Notes: generated by a model from the sequence alone, not told the origin. 64,000 nucleotides of DNA from Tritrichomonas musculus (GCA_039105265.1 JAPFFF010000001.1:10292001-10356000), one strand, 5' to 3'. Counted from the first letter of the stretch, positions 42,201 through 51,110 are shown. Translations and numbers: made by a program.

Positions 42201-43108
42201 CGGAAATGTTCATTGATTACATTGGACCAAACTTTGATAAAATTGTCACCAAAAACTTCTCATCGTTACTCATCGTCTTGATGACAACTCACCAGAAAAT
42301 GGACGTCTTGAAGCACTTGAAGAACGCTACTTCTAAGAAGCAATATTATAACATAAGCGATCTCGTTGTCAGCACTTTTGAGTGCAACAATGGAAGCCTT
42401 CTTCCTGAAAACGTGATCGATTTAGTGTCAATCTTGAATAACCCTGAACTTTCTGAACAGGCAAGAAATCTGATTTGGAACGTTGTCTATGAAAACAAGC
42501 CTTCTTATGAGCAATTCAAATCAGTATTCACATGGAAAGGCGACTACCCAATGCTTGTTAAATATCTTCTTTCTATTGTCGGCAATAATGAGGAAACATC
42601 TAAAAGTGTCATCGAAGCTTTGATCTTGGATTGCGCAAGGAATTCTATCGAGGCTTTAATCTCCGCTTTTGAATATTTGAAAGCTAATATGGCCGACCAA
42701 ATAAGAAAAGAAGATTTTGTTCATTCTGTATTGAGACTTAAGGTGTCTCCAACTGAGAGTCAGCATGAAGATATTTTAGAGAAATTCTTGTTGTTTATTT
42801 TTGAAGGTAGAAATGAAGAACAAATTGATGCTTTGTTACTTCCTTTGACTAAAAAAGTAATCGACGTTTCAAGATTCTTATCTGACGTTTTGGAAGACCC
42901 AAGTGAAGGAGAAATTAATAAAAATGATATCGAACCTCTTCTTGTTCCATTGCGAGTTTTCGCAAAACTTCAAATTGGCACTCACCCTATTTTACTAGAT
43001 CTTGGAAAACTTCAACATGTTCTTCAATCAAATGCTGTTAAAGAAAAAATTAATTTACCTGAAATCGATGAATTAGCCAAAATTGTCCGTCAGGTAATAC
43101 TTGTATAA
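36203..43108 (+). CDS. Large USP-family ubiquitin-specific protease (2301 aa)
   Basis: A cysteine protease that removes ubiquitin from proteins. The catalytic domain is about residues 1100-1395: Cys box GLINLGVTCFLNSTLQQF with Cys1111; QQDACEFSQMLIDKLE; LPPYLIIVLSRFSYN; and His box GHYISYVND with His1344, then CCNDSSVTYID with Asn1361/Asp1362. Long helical repeat regions surround it (1-1090 and 1400-2301), the build of USP9X/USP24/USP34-type enzymes, which use such arms to choose substrates. The usual Asn before the catalytic Cys region (GNTC) is Val here (GVTC), close to the GATC of USP9X. The zinc-binding Cys pairs of the USP fingers are not evident. All catalytic residues are present, so it is probably active. 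Confidence 0.94.
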   Translation: MIQPEEDYATWAMIVESYVDSISDFQLFVPDINRLLESIENTEELPEPIKSQKKEFVELISKKIIPRLLRFSVLDETSLNQIFEFLKSSIKFSLHGINTNNDAYVNICINIINKKDHNLFSKNTNFDFYQKIIDYMKEIEFPNACLNSLKSKSCSIAIINADFQILHAINEIDFWELADLCIQSLTQIINNEKMANISTTDVFNLCEQMRLIATTYDTINENFVLNILQIIKSFITSKIFEKRFEGFKGISYFISDQKTLPYVLKWFKENPSNIDECLNGEFLHTQFMQNYQLILSELAASEIISDDYIEKLWEFHKVQHSTQLFAFYLIFDSIAARLKVEHVEHLVKLCVNPNEINEPWINFMAKLGATIGKRNDSKSSFILIRNALIKIAFPQESKPATSQEQGENDKQTLVNLAQNALSQISQYYLTSEELHNLCEEFKQKCGDSILFFKLMQTAIVGVPFNNEEYCNDLLSKAVQYLCKSKEDHEIIYGFIFNLCFINKIKIPEELLPDLFTNNDAEFFKFAVSCVTGDLVSTEFVENYILEANFDLTNDFYELVKNFIYKLNDFQTVLTKLPIVGEYILWKLATTNSNQRTNFSNLLSWLYTMNDGVHLTDKDVINAFIDTWSHHFNNCTPEQRNDKYGYTSYMLQILRSFMYYFEDPIDVSLYNVTRHDPSYSSKLLKVTATGLNLPSNQVHYLPERMKMSAVKHRIAKTAMMPQNTFVLNQYQRAIPDTSTLLEYANKDREVSINIRILDADKLLPPVYERTCVPSIILSQNEEMMETLVKLVKENVEEARSLLELLPTIPSTTLKINEIQKKKSFNYNELLPAEYPLLFKYNFESLTSSFNDEFKKSFERTGGFSYLVDSLTLPLFGDLIPFLDAQMPDELMKKDAQKIFDKLYPSLLDPSIDTYPNLFNVVRAYIYKIVEIKENPITLNESLYPTIEQILFSEKQPIKDLSSYILSRVTIPLSAFTSLLDKANDDFYTAVTPHINEFNQELYDKSKSDLDSVPLLSVLSKFLELNVVPEGEKVDLTQKLIDRYLKIDSPPRSKESFTEAVKCLSHLSNETLLKHLQELHENKTFYTDWRLDGDSTFVSKTGFSGLINLGVTCFLNSTLQQFFAIPPLRKAIVEYNGTDDFMIQLRNLYAKMLLSNGRSVTTESLVKEWRGWDGEKMNPHVQQDACEFSQMLIDKLETGLGAQFVNGLFNGTTVDQIEGINEDYHSSLSQPFTTYQLAVAGYSNFEQAMKVKPDFLTGDNQYFDDKQKRKIDVKKFQRIGKLPPYLIIVLSRFSYNYYLNERKKIDDPFEFPLDLDLSEYTCVKDQETKYKLKGVIMHSGTAMFGHYISYVNDRKSGKWLCCNDSSVTYIDEAKVLENAYGKEKSTMNGFLLFYDRIDTTADYEPSISDETKQTIDKENRLHDEYSLYCSTSYFQLMKALVRDENNLSDDYALIALKYFFDTYPCTTFINSYQDFKDNLVKKLENSQNLRNMFTEYILGPVSPFICSLGLCPGDSVRSTALKLLMLMNEYQEQFIVRVYKEIESIMPYYQCFNEFFLFIADIVKRNHDYAVNSNLGELLVSFITTSIPNYVKEHTELRPAYIYDNLNLTGIFNSISLLGLQESSTDSLIPYILSDSIFKNILLTPTENESLISLLHCFEKHSPANENNVDNFFINEFIPKSSLLIDFYKFAKLMFEYYGARSFEILSKGRFKTKEGVMTDLDLALSIAAEASSNPDFKNELLKGMNQWLLPLLISSQMESCIAISYAIAFIAPHEKFTELFMFPQAGSSIHFVRVFGHVNFIPAYLKDDEEKLSKGEQPSNPAIKTLEELNKVKETVIKNAEIIYNYLKENEAEAAKRITSCEQSNGHFYASIVEKLAFIIGKTDEACEFLLKLAKDVPVRKPADPFRRNIISMIAKYKPELITTDFVMESLGDFANEKDQTLFSRTVFLLEAFIPILDRFNPPDEFVQKFVSFCAFSQSPQSNFKYNVTADFIKKLAALHPEMFIDYIGPNFDKIVTKNFSSLLIVLMTTHQKMDVLKHLKNATSKKQYYNISDLVVSTFECNNGSLLPENVIDLVSILNNPELSEQARNLIWNVVYENKPSYEQFKSVFTWKGDYPMLVKYLLSIVGNNEETSKSVIEALILDCARNSIEALISAFEYLKANMADQIRKEDFVHSVLRLKVSPTESQHEDILEKFLLFIFEGRNEEQIDALLLPLTKKVIDVSRFLSDVLEDPSEGEINKNDIEPLLVPLRVFAKLQIGTHPILLDLGKLQHVLQSNAVKEKINLPEIDELAKIVRQVILV

Positions 43109-43280
43109 GGAAATATTATATAAAAATGATTTTTTTTTATATATATTTGATTAAACCATTGCATTTTACTTAGGTAATACTATTTTAATAGATAAAGAAG
43201 TAATACCTTCCTTTTTTATATCATTTCGAAATTCAATTTGAATTGAAAAGATTTTAATAGTAAACGTACATATAAAATAA

Positions 43281-46200
43281 ATGTTATACTGCGGTAAGTT
43301 TTTTTACACTAAAAAGCATAAGTTGCCTGATTTAAATGAAATCAATTCCGATTTTAATGACCAAAATTCAAATCAATATCAATCTACTCGTTTTAGTAAT
43401 AAAGATAATTACCAATTTTCATCAACCAAATTAAATGAAACACGAAGAAATTATAATAATAATAATGCGAATGATACAGATTATTATCCAAAAAGTTCAA
43501 TTAATAAAAATATAAATGATCCGATATCAACGAATAATGGTTTGCAAAGCAAGATCAAGAAAACTGAAAAAGATCAAGATCAAAAGAAAAATGTTCTCAC
43601 CTTACATATAAATTATAATGAAGGAAATGATTCTTTTAATTCCAAGAGTAAAAATAGTCAATATGATTATCAGCCTCCAGATTCGTTTTTCCATAACAAA
43701 TTGGAAAAGCAACCTCCAAGTATGATTAAATCTCATCATCATCATAAAAAGAAAAAAGTTCCTGAAAATTGGCCTGAAATACCTCAGGATATTTTAAATC
43801 ACCGCATTGATTATCAATATTCTTCTCCAACAAAAGTACCACTTGAAGAAGAAATTAAGAAATTGCATAAAAAGAAAAATAATCAACGTAAGCAAAATAG
43901 ATTCAGTTCCCCTGAAAATTCAAAAGGTAAAATTGAAAATTCATTTGGATCAACAGTGGAAGCTCAAATTGAAGAAGAGGAAGAAGAATTTGAAAGTGAT
44001 AAAATGAAAAATATGAATACATCATCTAAAAAAACAATAAGTGATGGATCGTTCTCAAAAACAAAAAAAGAAGATAAAAATAAATTGATAACAGATTTAC
44101 AGATTGAGGAGGAAGAAGAAGAATATGGAAATAATAATTTGGAAAATGTTGCAAATAAAAATAAATATAGTTCAGATAAAAACTCAGAAAGTTACAATAC
44201 AACCAATTATTCACGATATTCTAATTCTTATAAATCTGTATCAAGTATTTCAAATGAGGAAGAAGAATTTGAAGTTAATAAAAAGAGCAATTATACAAAA
44301 CATAAGTCAACTAATCTTTTAAAAGGGAATACAAATTCAATTGCTACAAGTCCATTTTACAAACCTAATCTTCAATTTCAACAATTTAATTATAACGAAG
44401 AAATAAAAGAATTATCTCAAAGTCAAACAATCAAGCCACCTCAAAATGGACAACCTCAAAATCTTTCTAGAAGTAATCGTATAAAGGCCAAGTCAAATTC
44501 TAAAAAGCAAGTTGCTATGACCAATAAAAATTCAGATTCATTTCATATTTCAAAAGAAGAAATTAGTTTAAGGCCAGCTAAGCAGTCTCCAAATTCGTTT
44601 AAAGATGTTTCACAAGACAAATCAAGATCACCAAAAAATTATGATGAACAAGCTGAATCACCAAAATCTCTCAAAAAGAAGTCACCTAATTTAAGTTCAA
44701 AAAGTCTTTCTTCATCTCAAAGTAACTCAAAATCACCCCCAATCAGCAATGATCAAAACAAATTTGAAACTAATTATAATTATTATGATAATAAGCTTTC
44801 ACCACAAATCAGCAATGATCAAATAATTACAAATGATTATGATTCAATGAAAGATTGTTTTAAGTATGATTCCCATGAAAAAACTCTATCATCGCAAGTA
44901 ATTAATGAAATATCAAATTTGAAATCTATTAGGAATAAGCAAAAATCAAGTTCAAATGATACACTTTCTCCTCAAAATAATCAAAGGACATCGCAGATTC
45001 CAGCTGAGCAAATAAGCCCAAATTCAATGAACAACAAAACTCCAATTTCTAGCAATTCTAAAGAATCAAATTCCAGATCAAGCAAAAAGAAATCGCGCAC
45101 TTCAAATTCATTAAAAGATTATTCTTCTTCTCAAAGCAGTTCGAAATCATCTCAATTTGCAAATGAGCAAGAAAATATCAGCCCGCCAAAAAAGATATCA
45201 CCAAATTCAAATTCTATAAAGAGCAATCGTTCTTCGAAAAACAGTTCAAGATCGCCTAAAGATTTAAATGAATCCAAGAAATCAACGTCTCCTAAAAACA
45301 AATCTCATGATACAAATATTATATCTTCTCCACAAAGTGCAATTGAAGATCAAAATGAAGAAGAAGTTGAACCCATTTTCTTTGAAAGACTTCAATTATC
45401 TGAGAAGGAGATCTCAAATTCAGACAAATATGAGAATTCTGAGCCACAACCTCTAAATTTGCCAAACGGCCACTTTTCAAGCGAAAGCTATAACATTGAA
45501 GAAAATAAAGAAAATTTAAGTGAAGTCCAAGAGCCACACATTTCTGACAATGAGTTGTTGGAGCCAAACGAAAATGACGATCATATTAGCATTGAAATTG
45601 ATCAGTTAGAAAGCGTCAATTCAATCAATGTAGACATTGCTATTGAAGAAGAGGAAGAGGAACATGAAATGTCACAAACTAATGAAGAGGAAAGCCTTGT
45701 TATGCTTTCCGAGCTTCAAAAGACAAACGACTTAAGTCCACTTCCAAAGAAAAAGTCATCGAACTATCCAGTTTCAATTAATCAACTGTCATCGGATGAA
45801 ACAGAAGTAAACGATAGTGCAACTGAAATACATGAATCTTTTTTACATGTTCCCAAAGCAGCTAGTAAGGAGCAAAAATCAATTATTTTAGATGAAGAAG
45901 ATGAAACTGAAGAAGAAAAATTAAATGATGATGAACTATCTCAATCAAGCAAGACATTCTCTTCGATTTTAACTTCTAAAAAGCCAGAAAAGAATAATGA
46001 AGATCATCTTAGGCATTCAAATTTAGTATCATCTATTGAAGAAGTAAATGATATTGAACCAATAACATTAGATGATCCATTAATTGACAATATCAATGTT
46101 GATGAGGAAGAGGAGGAAGAAGTGGAATTATTAGATGAGTCAAATGAAGTTACCCCGAATTCATTAAGCACAATTCATGACAATTCTGATGAGATGATAA

Positions 46201-46916
46201 CAACAATTCAAGATGTGATTTTTGAAGAAGACTTCAATATCATTCCAACTGACTCAAATTTGTTAGCATCAGATGATCCTGAAGAAATATCGCTTGATCA
46301 TATCCCTAACAAAGCATCAAATCAAGCAAACAAAGCAATCAAAAAGCAACTCAATGTTGATGATGATAATGATGATGAAAAAAAGAAAGCAGGTACAGAT
46401 ATAAGTGATTCATTGTTTTCAGATTCAAACAAAGCTGATATGATGCTAGGCGAAAGTATTCAAGATGACGTTCATTCTTCTGAAATTCGTTTTTTAATTG
46501 AAAGCACCGATCAAAATAGAGATGAAACTGAAAATGAAGAAGAAGAAGTTAGCAATAGTTTTGAAGGAATTCAATCATTGTCAATGAAATCAATAAAAGA
46601 AGCTCATTTGGTTGATCTTGGTGATGATGATCATGAAATTTTCGATTTTAATGATGAATTTGAAGAAGAATCTAATAACTCGAATCGTGATGTTTATGAA
46701 CATTCATCTTTCGATAAAGAATTAAAGAAAGTAAATGACAATCAATATTCAATATTAGAAACAACTATGCTTCAAAGTGGAACGTCAAACACAAACAATC
46801 TGGAACTTATTTACAACAGCATCAAATTTAATCATCCTTCAATTAGATTTGGATTACGTAGCATCGTCTCATTTTCAGATCGTTTGTTAAGAAAACAGTT
46901 AAATAATGTTATATAA
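43281..46916 (+). CDS. Acidic, low-complexity protein (1211 aa), unknown function
   Basis: A single frame from ATG 43281, 172 bp after the USP gene and on the same strand. The sequence is mostly disordered: Asn/Ser/Lys-rich with SPK/SPQ repeats (about 400-670), then very acidic. A short motif IEEEEEEF/Y recurs (about residues 230, 275, 320, 790, 950, 1100), each flanked by Ser-rich sequence, and may be a repeated binding motif. Only the first 30 residues (MLYCGKFFYTKKHKLPDLNE) and the last 40 (SIRFGLRSIVSFSDRLLRK) look structured. No known domain. A GTAAGT near the start (43295) is not needed as a splice site because the frame is open through it. Confidence 0.8.
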   Translation: MLYCGKFFYTKKHKLPDLNEINSDFNDQNSNQYQSTRFSNKDNYQFSSTKLNETRRNYNNNNANDTDYYPKSSINKNINDPISTNNGLQSKIKKTEKDQDQKKNVLTLHINYNEGNDSFNSKSKNSQYDYQPPDSFFHNKLEKQPPSMIKSHHHHKKKKVPENWPEIPQDILNHRIDYQYSSPTKVPLEEEIKKLHKKKNNQRKQNRFSSPENSKGKIENSFGSTVEAQIEEEEEEFESDKMKNMNTSSKKTISDGSFSKTKKEDKNKLITDLQIEEEEEEYGNNNLENVANKNKYSSDKNSESYNTTNYSRYSNSYKSVSSISNEEEEFEVNKKSNYTKHKSTNLLKGNTNSIATSPFYKPNLQFQQFNYNEEIKELSQSQTIKPPQNGQPQNLSRSNRIKAKSNSKKQVAMTNKNSDSFHISKEEISLRPAKQSPNSFKDVSQDKSRSPKNYDEQAESPKSLKKKSPNLSSKSLSSSQSNSKSPPISNDQNKFETNYNYYDNKLSPQISNDQIITNDYDSMKDCFKYDSHEKTLSSQVINEISNLKSIRNKQKSSSNDTLSPQNNQRTSQIPAEQISPNSMNNKTPISSNSKESNSRSSKKKSRTSNSLKDYSSSQSSSKSSQFANEQENISPPKKISPNSNSIKSNRSSKNSSRSPKDLNESKKSTSPKNKSHDTNIISSPQSAIEDQNEEEVEPIFFERLQLSEKEISNSDKYENSEPQPLNLPNGHFSSESYNIEENKENLSEVQEPHISDNELLEPNENDDHISIEIDQLESVNSINVDIAIEEEEEEHEMSQTNEEESLVMLSELQKTNDLSPLPKKKSSNYPVSINQLSSDETEVNDSATEIHESFLHVPKAASKEQKSIILDEEDETEEEKLNDDELSQSSKTFSSILTSKKPEKNNEDHLRHSNLVSSIEEVNDIEPITLDDPLIDNINVDEEEEEEVELLDESNEVTPNSLSTIHDNSDEMITTIQDVIFEEDFNIIPTDSNLLASDDPEEISLDHIPNKASNQANKAIKKQLNVDDDNDDEKKKAGTDISDSLFSDSNKADMMLGESIQDDVHSSEIRFLIESTDQNRDETENEEEEVSNSFEGIQSLSMKSIKEAHLVDLGDDDHEIFDFNDEFEEESNNSNRDVYEHSSFDKELKKVNDNQYSILETTMLQSGTSNTNNLELIYNSIKFNHPSIRFGLRSIVSFSDRLLRKQLNNVI

Positions 46917-47238
46917 ATATTAATTATGTATTAAATAAAAAATATACCAAACAAAATTTCCAAATATATATTATATTATATTTTTAATGAACAAAGATGA
47001 TCTCGAAACAAAGGGGGGAAAAAAAAAAAAAGCTAAATTGTGTTTTATTTCTCCCTAATCTTTTCTTTGTTTTAATTACTGTAACGTTGAAATAGTGGAT
47101 CTTCAAAATGAGAATTCACTTGAGCTATTTAATTTAAATAATGCATTAATATGTAAAATTTAAACATTTAAATGTATATTTTTTACTACAGAAAACAAAA
47201 AAAAAAAAAAATCAAATGTAATTAATTATATATTTTCA
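46917..47238. other. Intergenic spacer between converging genes
   Basis: 322 bp between two convergent stop codons. It holds A/T runs and a G6A12 tract near 47013. No gene or RNA is recognised. Confidence 0.6.
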
Positions 47239-49557
47239 TCATTCAATAAAGTCAAAAGCAATTATAAGATGGTTTTCAATTATATGGTCCCAGATTTGAT
47301 TTGGTGAAGCTAATATTTCGCTGTTGCATTCTGTGCACTTATATGAGCATTCTTTCCTCTTTTGCCTTTTCTTTTCCTTTTTCTCAGTTGATTTTTCATC
47401 AGTCTGTTTCTGTTTCTTCTTCATCAATCTTGCCTTTCTATTCTCGCTCTCAGCAATCTGCAAAATTTTTACAGACTCGTCAGAGAGCGCATCAATAGCA
47501 CTATCATAGCACCACTTTTTCAATACATTCTGAAATTCAATATGCAAGTCTCGCGCTTTCAAAGGCCACTTGACGAGGTCGCTCTTTTTTACAGCAATAA
47601 GTCTCGTGTGACGATGAAATAAGTGAACAAAAAGTTCGCCTGGATCGTCAAATCCAATTTTACAAAATCCACAAGCTATTGAGCCTTTAAACATCATTCC
47701 TGCTGATATTTGGCAGATACATTTGACACCAAACGGAAATGACTCTTTAAAGCATTCATCGCTATAATTGTTCGGACGATGTTTGAGCATCTCCACAATC
47801 TGATCCCCATGATTGGTCCAGCAATGATTTATGCTACTTTCATTGGGTACTGAGATATCGCATAGAGTACAAAATTGATTTTCGATATTGTAAAGTTGAT
47901 TCTTTGTCATATATTCAAAGAAAATCTCTTTGATGCTTTTGTCAAAGGGTATTTCTGGTAATTTTGTGTGGAAATGCTGGAAATGGGCAAAGAAAACACT
48001 AAAAGATTGGAAATCATGATCACATAAAGTGCAAAGAGCTTTGTTTGTTGAATTTTCAGTTTCGTTATTATTTACATTTTTATTCGAATCAGTGGTATCG
48101 TCAGTATCATTATCATTATTGTTGTTATTGTTGTTATCATTTCTATTTTCATTATTAGTGTCATTTTCATTAGTTGTGGTGTCATCATCATTACTCTCGC
48201 TGGAACTGTCTTCATTATCACAAACATCATCATCATTTTCATTTTTTTCACTGTCATTGTCATCTTCATTATTAATGTTGTCGTTATTGTGATTTTCATT
48301 GGTACAATTATTTTTGTTATTCGATTGCTGATCATCGATCTTAAAATTATCGCATGCATATGAAATCATTCTCAGACATTTTTCTATATATTTAGGAGAT
48401 TGATCAGGAAAATAAACGTATGGGAGTTGATCAAAGTGGCATTCCCAGATATGATCATCAAGTGAACTTGTATCTATTTTTTTATTGCATAGATTGCAGA
48501 AATAATCACCATTTTCTCCTTCATCAGTTAATTTTTTAATTTCTTCAAGTAATAAAAGTCGTCGCTTTAGAGATTTATGAGGATTATAGCCGGTTGGATA
48601 AACTCTTGTTTTAACATAATTTTCTGAATCTTTTTTGATATCATTAAACTGTTCTCCGAAATCTTCATCTTCACCATATAATAAATATAAGAAATCATCA
48701 ATTGAATGAAATGAAACTTTGAGCTTAAATTTTGGTTTGAAAAATTTATTATTGTAGTCACTATTCATCTCTTTTTTGACTTTTTTGGTTTTAACTGATT
48801 TACTCTTTTTCTTGGGAATTTGAGGAGCAACTATGATAATCTCATCTTCATTATATTCTTTGATAAAATAATTCCATATTAAACGAGTTGCATATGCATC
48901 AAATGCTGCGTAAAGAACTTGTTGCACGGTTAATGGCCGATTATTCCAATTTGAAATAGTAACATTTTTATCTTTGAATGGAGCATCAGGCACACCAATA
49001 AGTTCTGCAACAATTTTACTAAATGTAAGAGTCAGTTGATGCGGTTTTAAGCGCGTTGCTTCGATATCTTCAAATTGAAATGATTTTGTGAATAGTTGAG
49101 CAAGTTTTCTTTGATCAAAAAACATTCCTTTTCCATAAAAAGAATGCGTACTTAGAAATTCTTCTAAAATAGAAAGGCCATCAGGACATATTTTCTGATA
49201 ATCAGCCGGCAATAAATCGCATGAGTTATTATTAAGAATATTTTGGCTATTTAGAATGATTAAAACGCCATTAGATGAACTGAGCTGAAATAAAGAAATA
49301 GGATTAAAAGAATCGCTTGATCGATCTGGCTTCCATTCAAGATCTATAGCCATTGGATGGCCATCTGCAAAATTTTTTAGAGATTCGGATAATTGAGATG
49401 TGTTATCAATGTCCACAACGCTTACTGAAATTGGTTTATTGTGATAAAATTCAACAAATTTTCTTTCACCAGAGAGCCAAACAAATGAATTAAGCTCCTC
49501 TAAAGTTGGAAAATTTTCTGAAAAAATAATTTTTTCACTAGAATAAATCTTGCTCAT
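47239..49557 (-). CDS. DEDDy 3'-5' exonuclease fused to C2H2-like zinc fingers
   Basis: A 772-aa protein from ATG 49557. The N-terminal 240 residues form an RNase D/WRN-type exonuclease domain: motif I AIDLEW with Asp72 and Glu74, motif II FYGKGMFFDQRKLA with Asp148, and motif III YAAFDAYATRLIW with Tyr216 and Asp220. All four metal ligands and the Tyr are present. Downstream are five Cys-x2-Cys...His-x3-5-His modules (FCNLC, LCTLC, FCTLC, ACGFC, KCTEC), two of them split by an Asn/Asp/Glu low-complexity stretch. A KKKQKQTDEKSTEKKEKKRQKRKE patch near the C-terminus could be a nuclear signal. Zinc fingers next to a DEDDy nuclease suggest processing or decay of a structured RNA or DNA, but the substrate cannot be inferred. 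Confidence 0.87.
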   Translation of the reverse strand: MSKIYSSEKIIFSENFPTLEELNSFVWLSGERKFVEFYHNKPISVSVVDIDNTSQLSESLKNFADGHPMAIDLEWKPDRSSDSFNPISLFQLSSSNGVLIILNSQNILNNNSCDLLPADYQKICPDGLSILEEFLSTHSFYGKGMFFDQRKLAQLFTKSFQFEDIEATRLKPHQLTLTFSKIVAELIGVPDAPFKDKNVTISNWNNRPLTVQQVLYAAFDAYATRLIWNYFIKEYNEDEIIIVAPQIPKKKSKSVKTKKVKKEMNSDYNNKFFKPKFKLKVSFHSIDDFLYLLYGEDEDFGEQFNDIKKDSENYVKTRVYPTGYNPHKSLKRRLLLLEEIKKLTDEGENGDYFCNLCNKKIDTSSLDDHIWECHFDQLPYVYFPDQSPKYIEKCLRMISYACDNFKIDDQQSNNKNNCTNENHNNDNINNEDDNDSEKNENDDDVCDNEDSSSESNDDDTTTNENDTNNENRNDNNNNNNNDNDTDDTTDSNKNVNNNETENSTNKALCTLCDHDFQSFSVFFAHFQHFHTKLPEIPFDKSIKEIFFEYMTKNQLYNIENQFCTLCDISVPNESSINHCWTNHGDQIVEMLKHRPNNYSDECFKESFPFGVKCICQISAGMMFKGSIACGFCKIGFDDPGELFVHLFHRHTRLIAVKKSDLVKWPLKARDLHIEFQNVLKKWCYDSAIDALSDESVKILQIAESENRKARLMKKKQKQTDEKSTEKKEKKRQKRKECSYKCTECNSEILASPNQIWDHIIENHLIIAFDFIE

Positions 49558-49612
49558 TTAACTTTGACCTGAATTATCAAAACATCAAAAAAAAAAAAAA
49601 TTAAAAAATTTT

Positions 49613-49683
49613 TCTCTTGGGAGGAATCGAACCTCCATCCCGGGATTCAAAGTCCCATATGATAACCACTACACCACAAGAGA
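49613..49683 (-). tRNA. tRNA-Gln (anticodon TTG)
   Basis: A 71-nt cloverleaf read on the minus strand. Acceptor stem TCTCTTG pairs perfectly with CAAGAGA; the anticodon stem-loop is GGGA-CTTTGAA-TCCC with anticodon TTG; the T arm is GGAGG-TTCGATT-CCTCC. Internal A box TGGTGTAGTGGTTA and B box GGTTCGATTCC fit Pol III promoters, and a T run (the A-run complement at 49587-49610) follows the 3' end as a Pol III terminator. There is no intron. It lies 55 bp upstream of the exonuclease gene and 140 bp from the Rab start. Confidence 0.96.
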
Positions 49684-49822
49684 TTTCATTTAAGGTTTTT
49701 CATGAATATATAAGTGAAATATAATTTTGTTTAAACTCTTTGGTATAGACTTTCAATATCTTTTTTAAAATATCTTTAAGAAAAATTTGAATGATAGATT
49801 ACAAAATGTTTCAATTGTTTAA

Positions 49823-50584
49823 ATGAATGCTGAAGAAAATGATTCATTTAAAATTGTTGTTATAGGCGATTCTGGTGCAGGTAAAACCAGTGTTATATTT
49901 CGATACGCAAAAGATTTTTTTGATCCTTCTTATGGCACAACGATTGGAACATCTTTTATTGTGAAAAAGCTTACTGACTATCATGCAACTTTAAATATAT
50001 GGGATACTGCAGGTCAAGAAAGATATAGAAGCATGGTTCCAATGTATTGTCATGGAGCATCTGCTATTTTAATCGTTTTTGATGTTAGTTCCCAATCAAA
50101 TTCTTCTGCTTCAGAATTTGGTGATTTCATTAATTCAAATGGTATAATATCATCTCAAAATGTTTTGAGCGATTCGATTAATTTGAATTCTGCAACAAAT
50201 TTAAATACTTCTTCTCCTCAAAACTCAACAAATAATAATCCCGAAAATATAGCTCCAAATTATCAAGAAGTTATCGATAGGTGGTTAAGTTATGTTCAAC
50301 AAACCGTTGGTGATACTGTTCCTATTTTTATTGCCGGTAACAAAATTGATTTAGTGAATGATGAAGAAACAGTTGTTAACCAGTTTAAAATTTCCAGTAA
50401 TGGAAATCTTGTTGAAAGCAACAATTACCCTGTGTTCTTGGTATCAGCGAAAACAGGAAAAAATATTAACGCTCTTTTCGAACTTATAGCAACGCAATTA
50501 ATAGGCAATAGTAAAATCAAAAATGATAAAAGCATCAATGCATTAACCAATTCGAATGATGTTCAAGTTAACAAATGCTGTTAG
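49823..50584 (+). CDS. Rab-family small GTPase with a 60-70-residue insertion
   Basis: A 253-aa protein that switches between GTP and GDP to direct vesicle traffic. Motifs: P-loop GDSGAGKTS at 15-23, switch I with Thr in YGTTIGTSF (37-45), WDTAGQERYRSM at 60-71, GNKIDL with Asn173/Asp176, and SAKTG at 208-212. It ends in CysCys (252-253), the Rab geranylgeranylation site. Normal Rabs are about 200 aa; the extra length is a Ser/Asn-rich loop (about 95-150) between the FDVS strand and the helix before the NKID strand. The closest subgroup looks Rab5/Rab1-like, but it is not assigned. The host-type composition of the insert suggests low-complexity expansion, not an unspliced intron, because no intron motif is present. 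Confidence 0.95.
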   Translation: MNAEENDSFKIVVIGDSGAGKTSVIFRYAKDFFDPSYGTTIGTSFIVKKLTDYHATLNIWDTAGQERYRSMVPMYCHGASAILIVFDVSSQSNSSASEFGDFINSNGIISSQNVLSDSINLNSATNLNTSSPQNSTNNNPENIAPNYQEVIDRWLSYVQQTVGDTVPIFIAGNKIDLVNDEETVVNQFKISSNGNLVESNNYPVFLVSAKTGKNINALFELIATQLIGNSKIKNDKSINALTNSNDVQVNKCC

Positions 50585-50812
50585 AAATATATTAATCTAT
50601 AACGATGTTACTTTTAATTAGTGATTTATATCAATATAGTATATATATGTAGTAGTGTATATGAGATAAGACTGGGTGCAAATTATTCGCTTAAATCACC
50701 CCAACCCAATTTTTTATATTAAATTAGCTAGCCGCATGATTTTTTTAAATACACTTCAAAAATTGATTATTATTGAATGTAAAATGAATTTTTTATGAAA
50801 TAATGGAAAAAT

Positions 50813-50935
50813 GAACTTCACTGATGGGTATCATGAATTTTTCATAAAGGAATTCGTCCACGACGCTGAAGTGGCATGAAGCCAAAAGTGAACTTCACTA
50901 ATGATATCATGAATTTTTCATGAATGAATGGAAAA
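50813..50935 (+). repeat. Two direct repeats around ATGAATTTTTCAT
   Basis: Copies start at 50813 and 50892 (79 bp apart). Each reads GAACTTCACT, a short variable stretch, then ATCATGAATTTTTCAT. The core is an inverted repeat (ATGAA/TTCAT). Confidence 0.75.
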
Positions 50936-51110
50936 GTGAAGAAACATAGTTACCGAAATAACTGATTTTACTTCACTAAGGAATAAAAAATTTTTAATTA
51001 TTTTATGTAACATGTCAGTTTTAAAATTACCCATATCGACAATATCGTGCATTCAGTTTTGCGGGGATTTTTTTGACACTTATAAATGGTCGATTCAAAT
51101 TCAAAATAAA

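Noticed and set aside
43293-43300. GTAAGT close to the start of the acidic protein as a splice donor
   Set aside because: The frame is open through it, and no ACTAACAC acceptor follows.
48029-48359. Frames on both strands across the Asn/Asp low-complexity part of the exonuclease gene
   Set aside because: Shadows of simple-sequence codons. The exonuclease frame has conserved catalytic motifs and zinc fingers on both sides.
50095-50280. Unspliced intron inside the Rab gene
   Set aside because: No GTATGT or ACTAACAC motif flanks the extra segment, and it stays open and in frame, so it is treated as a coding insertion.
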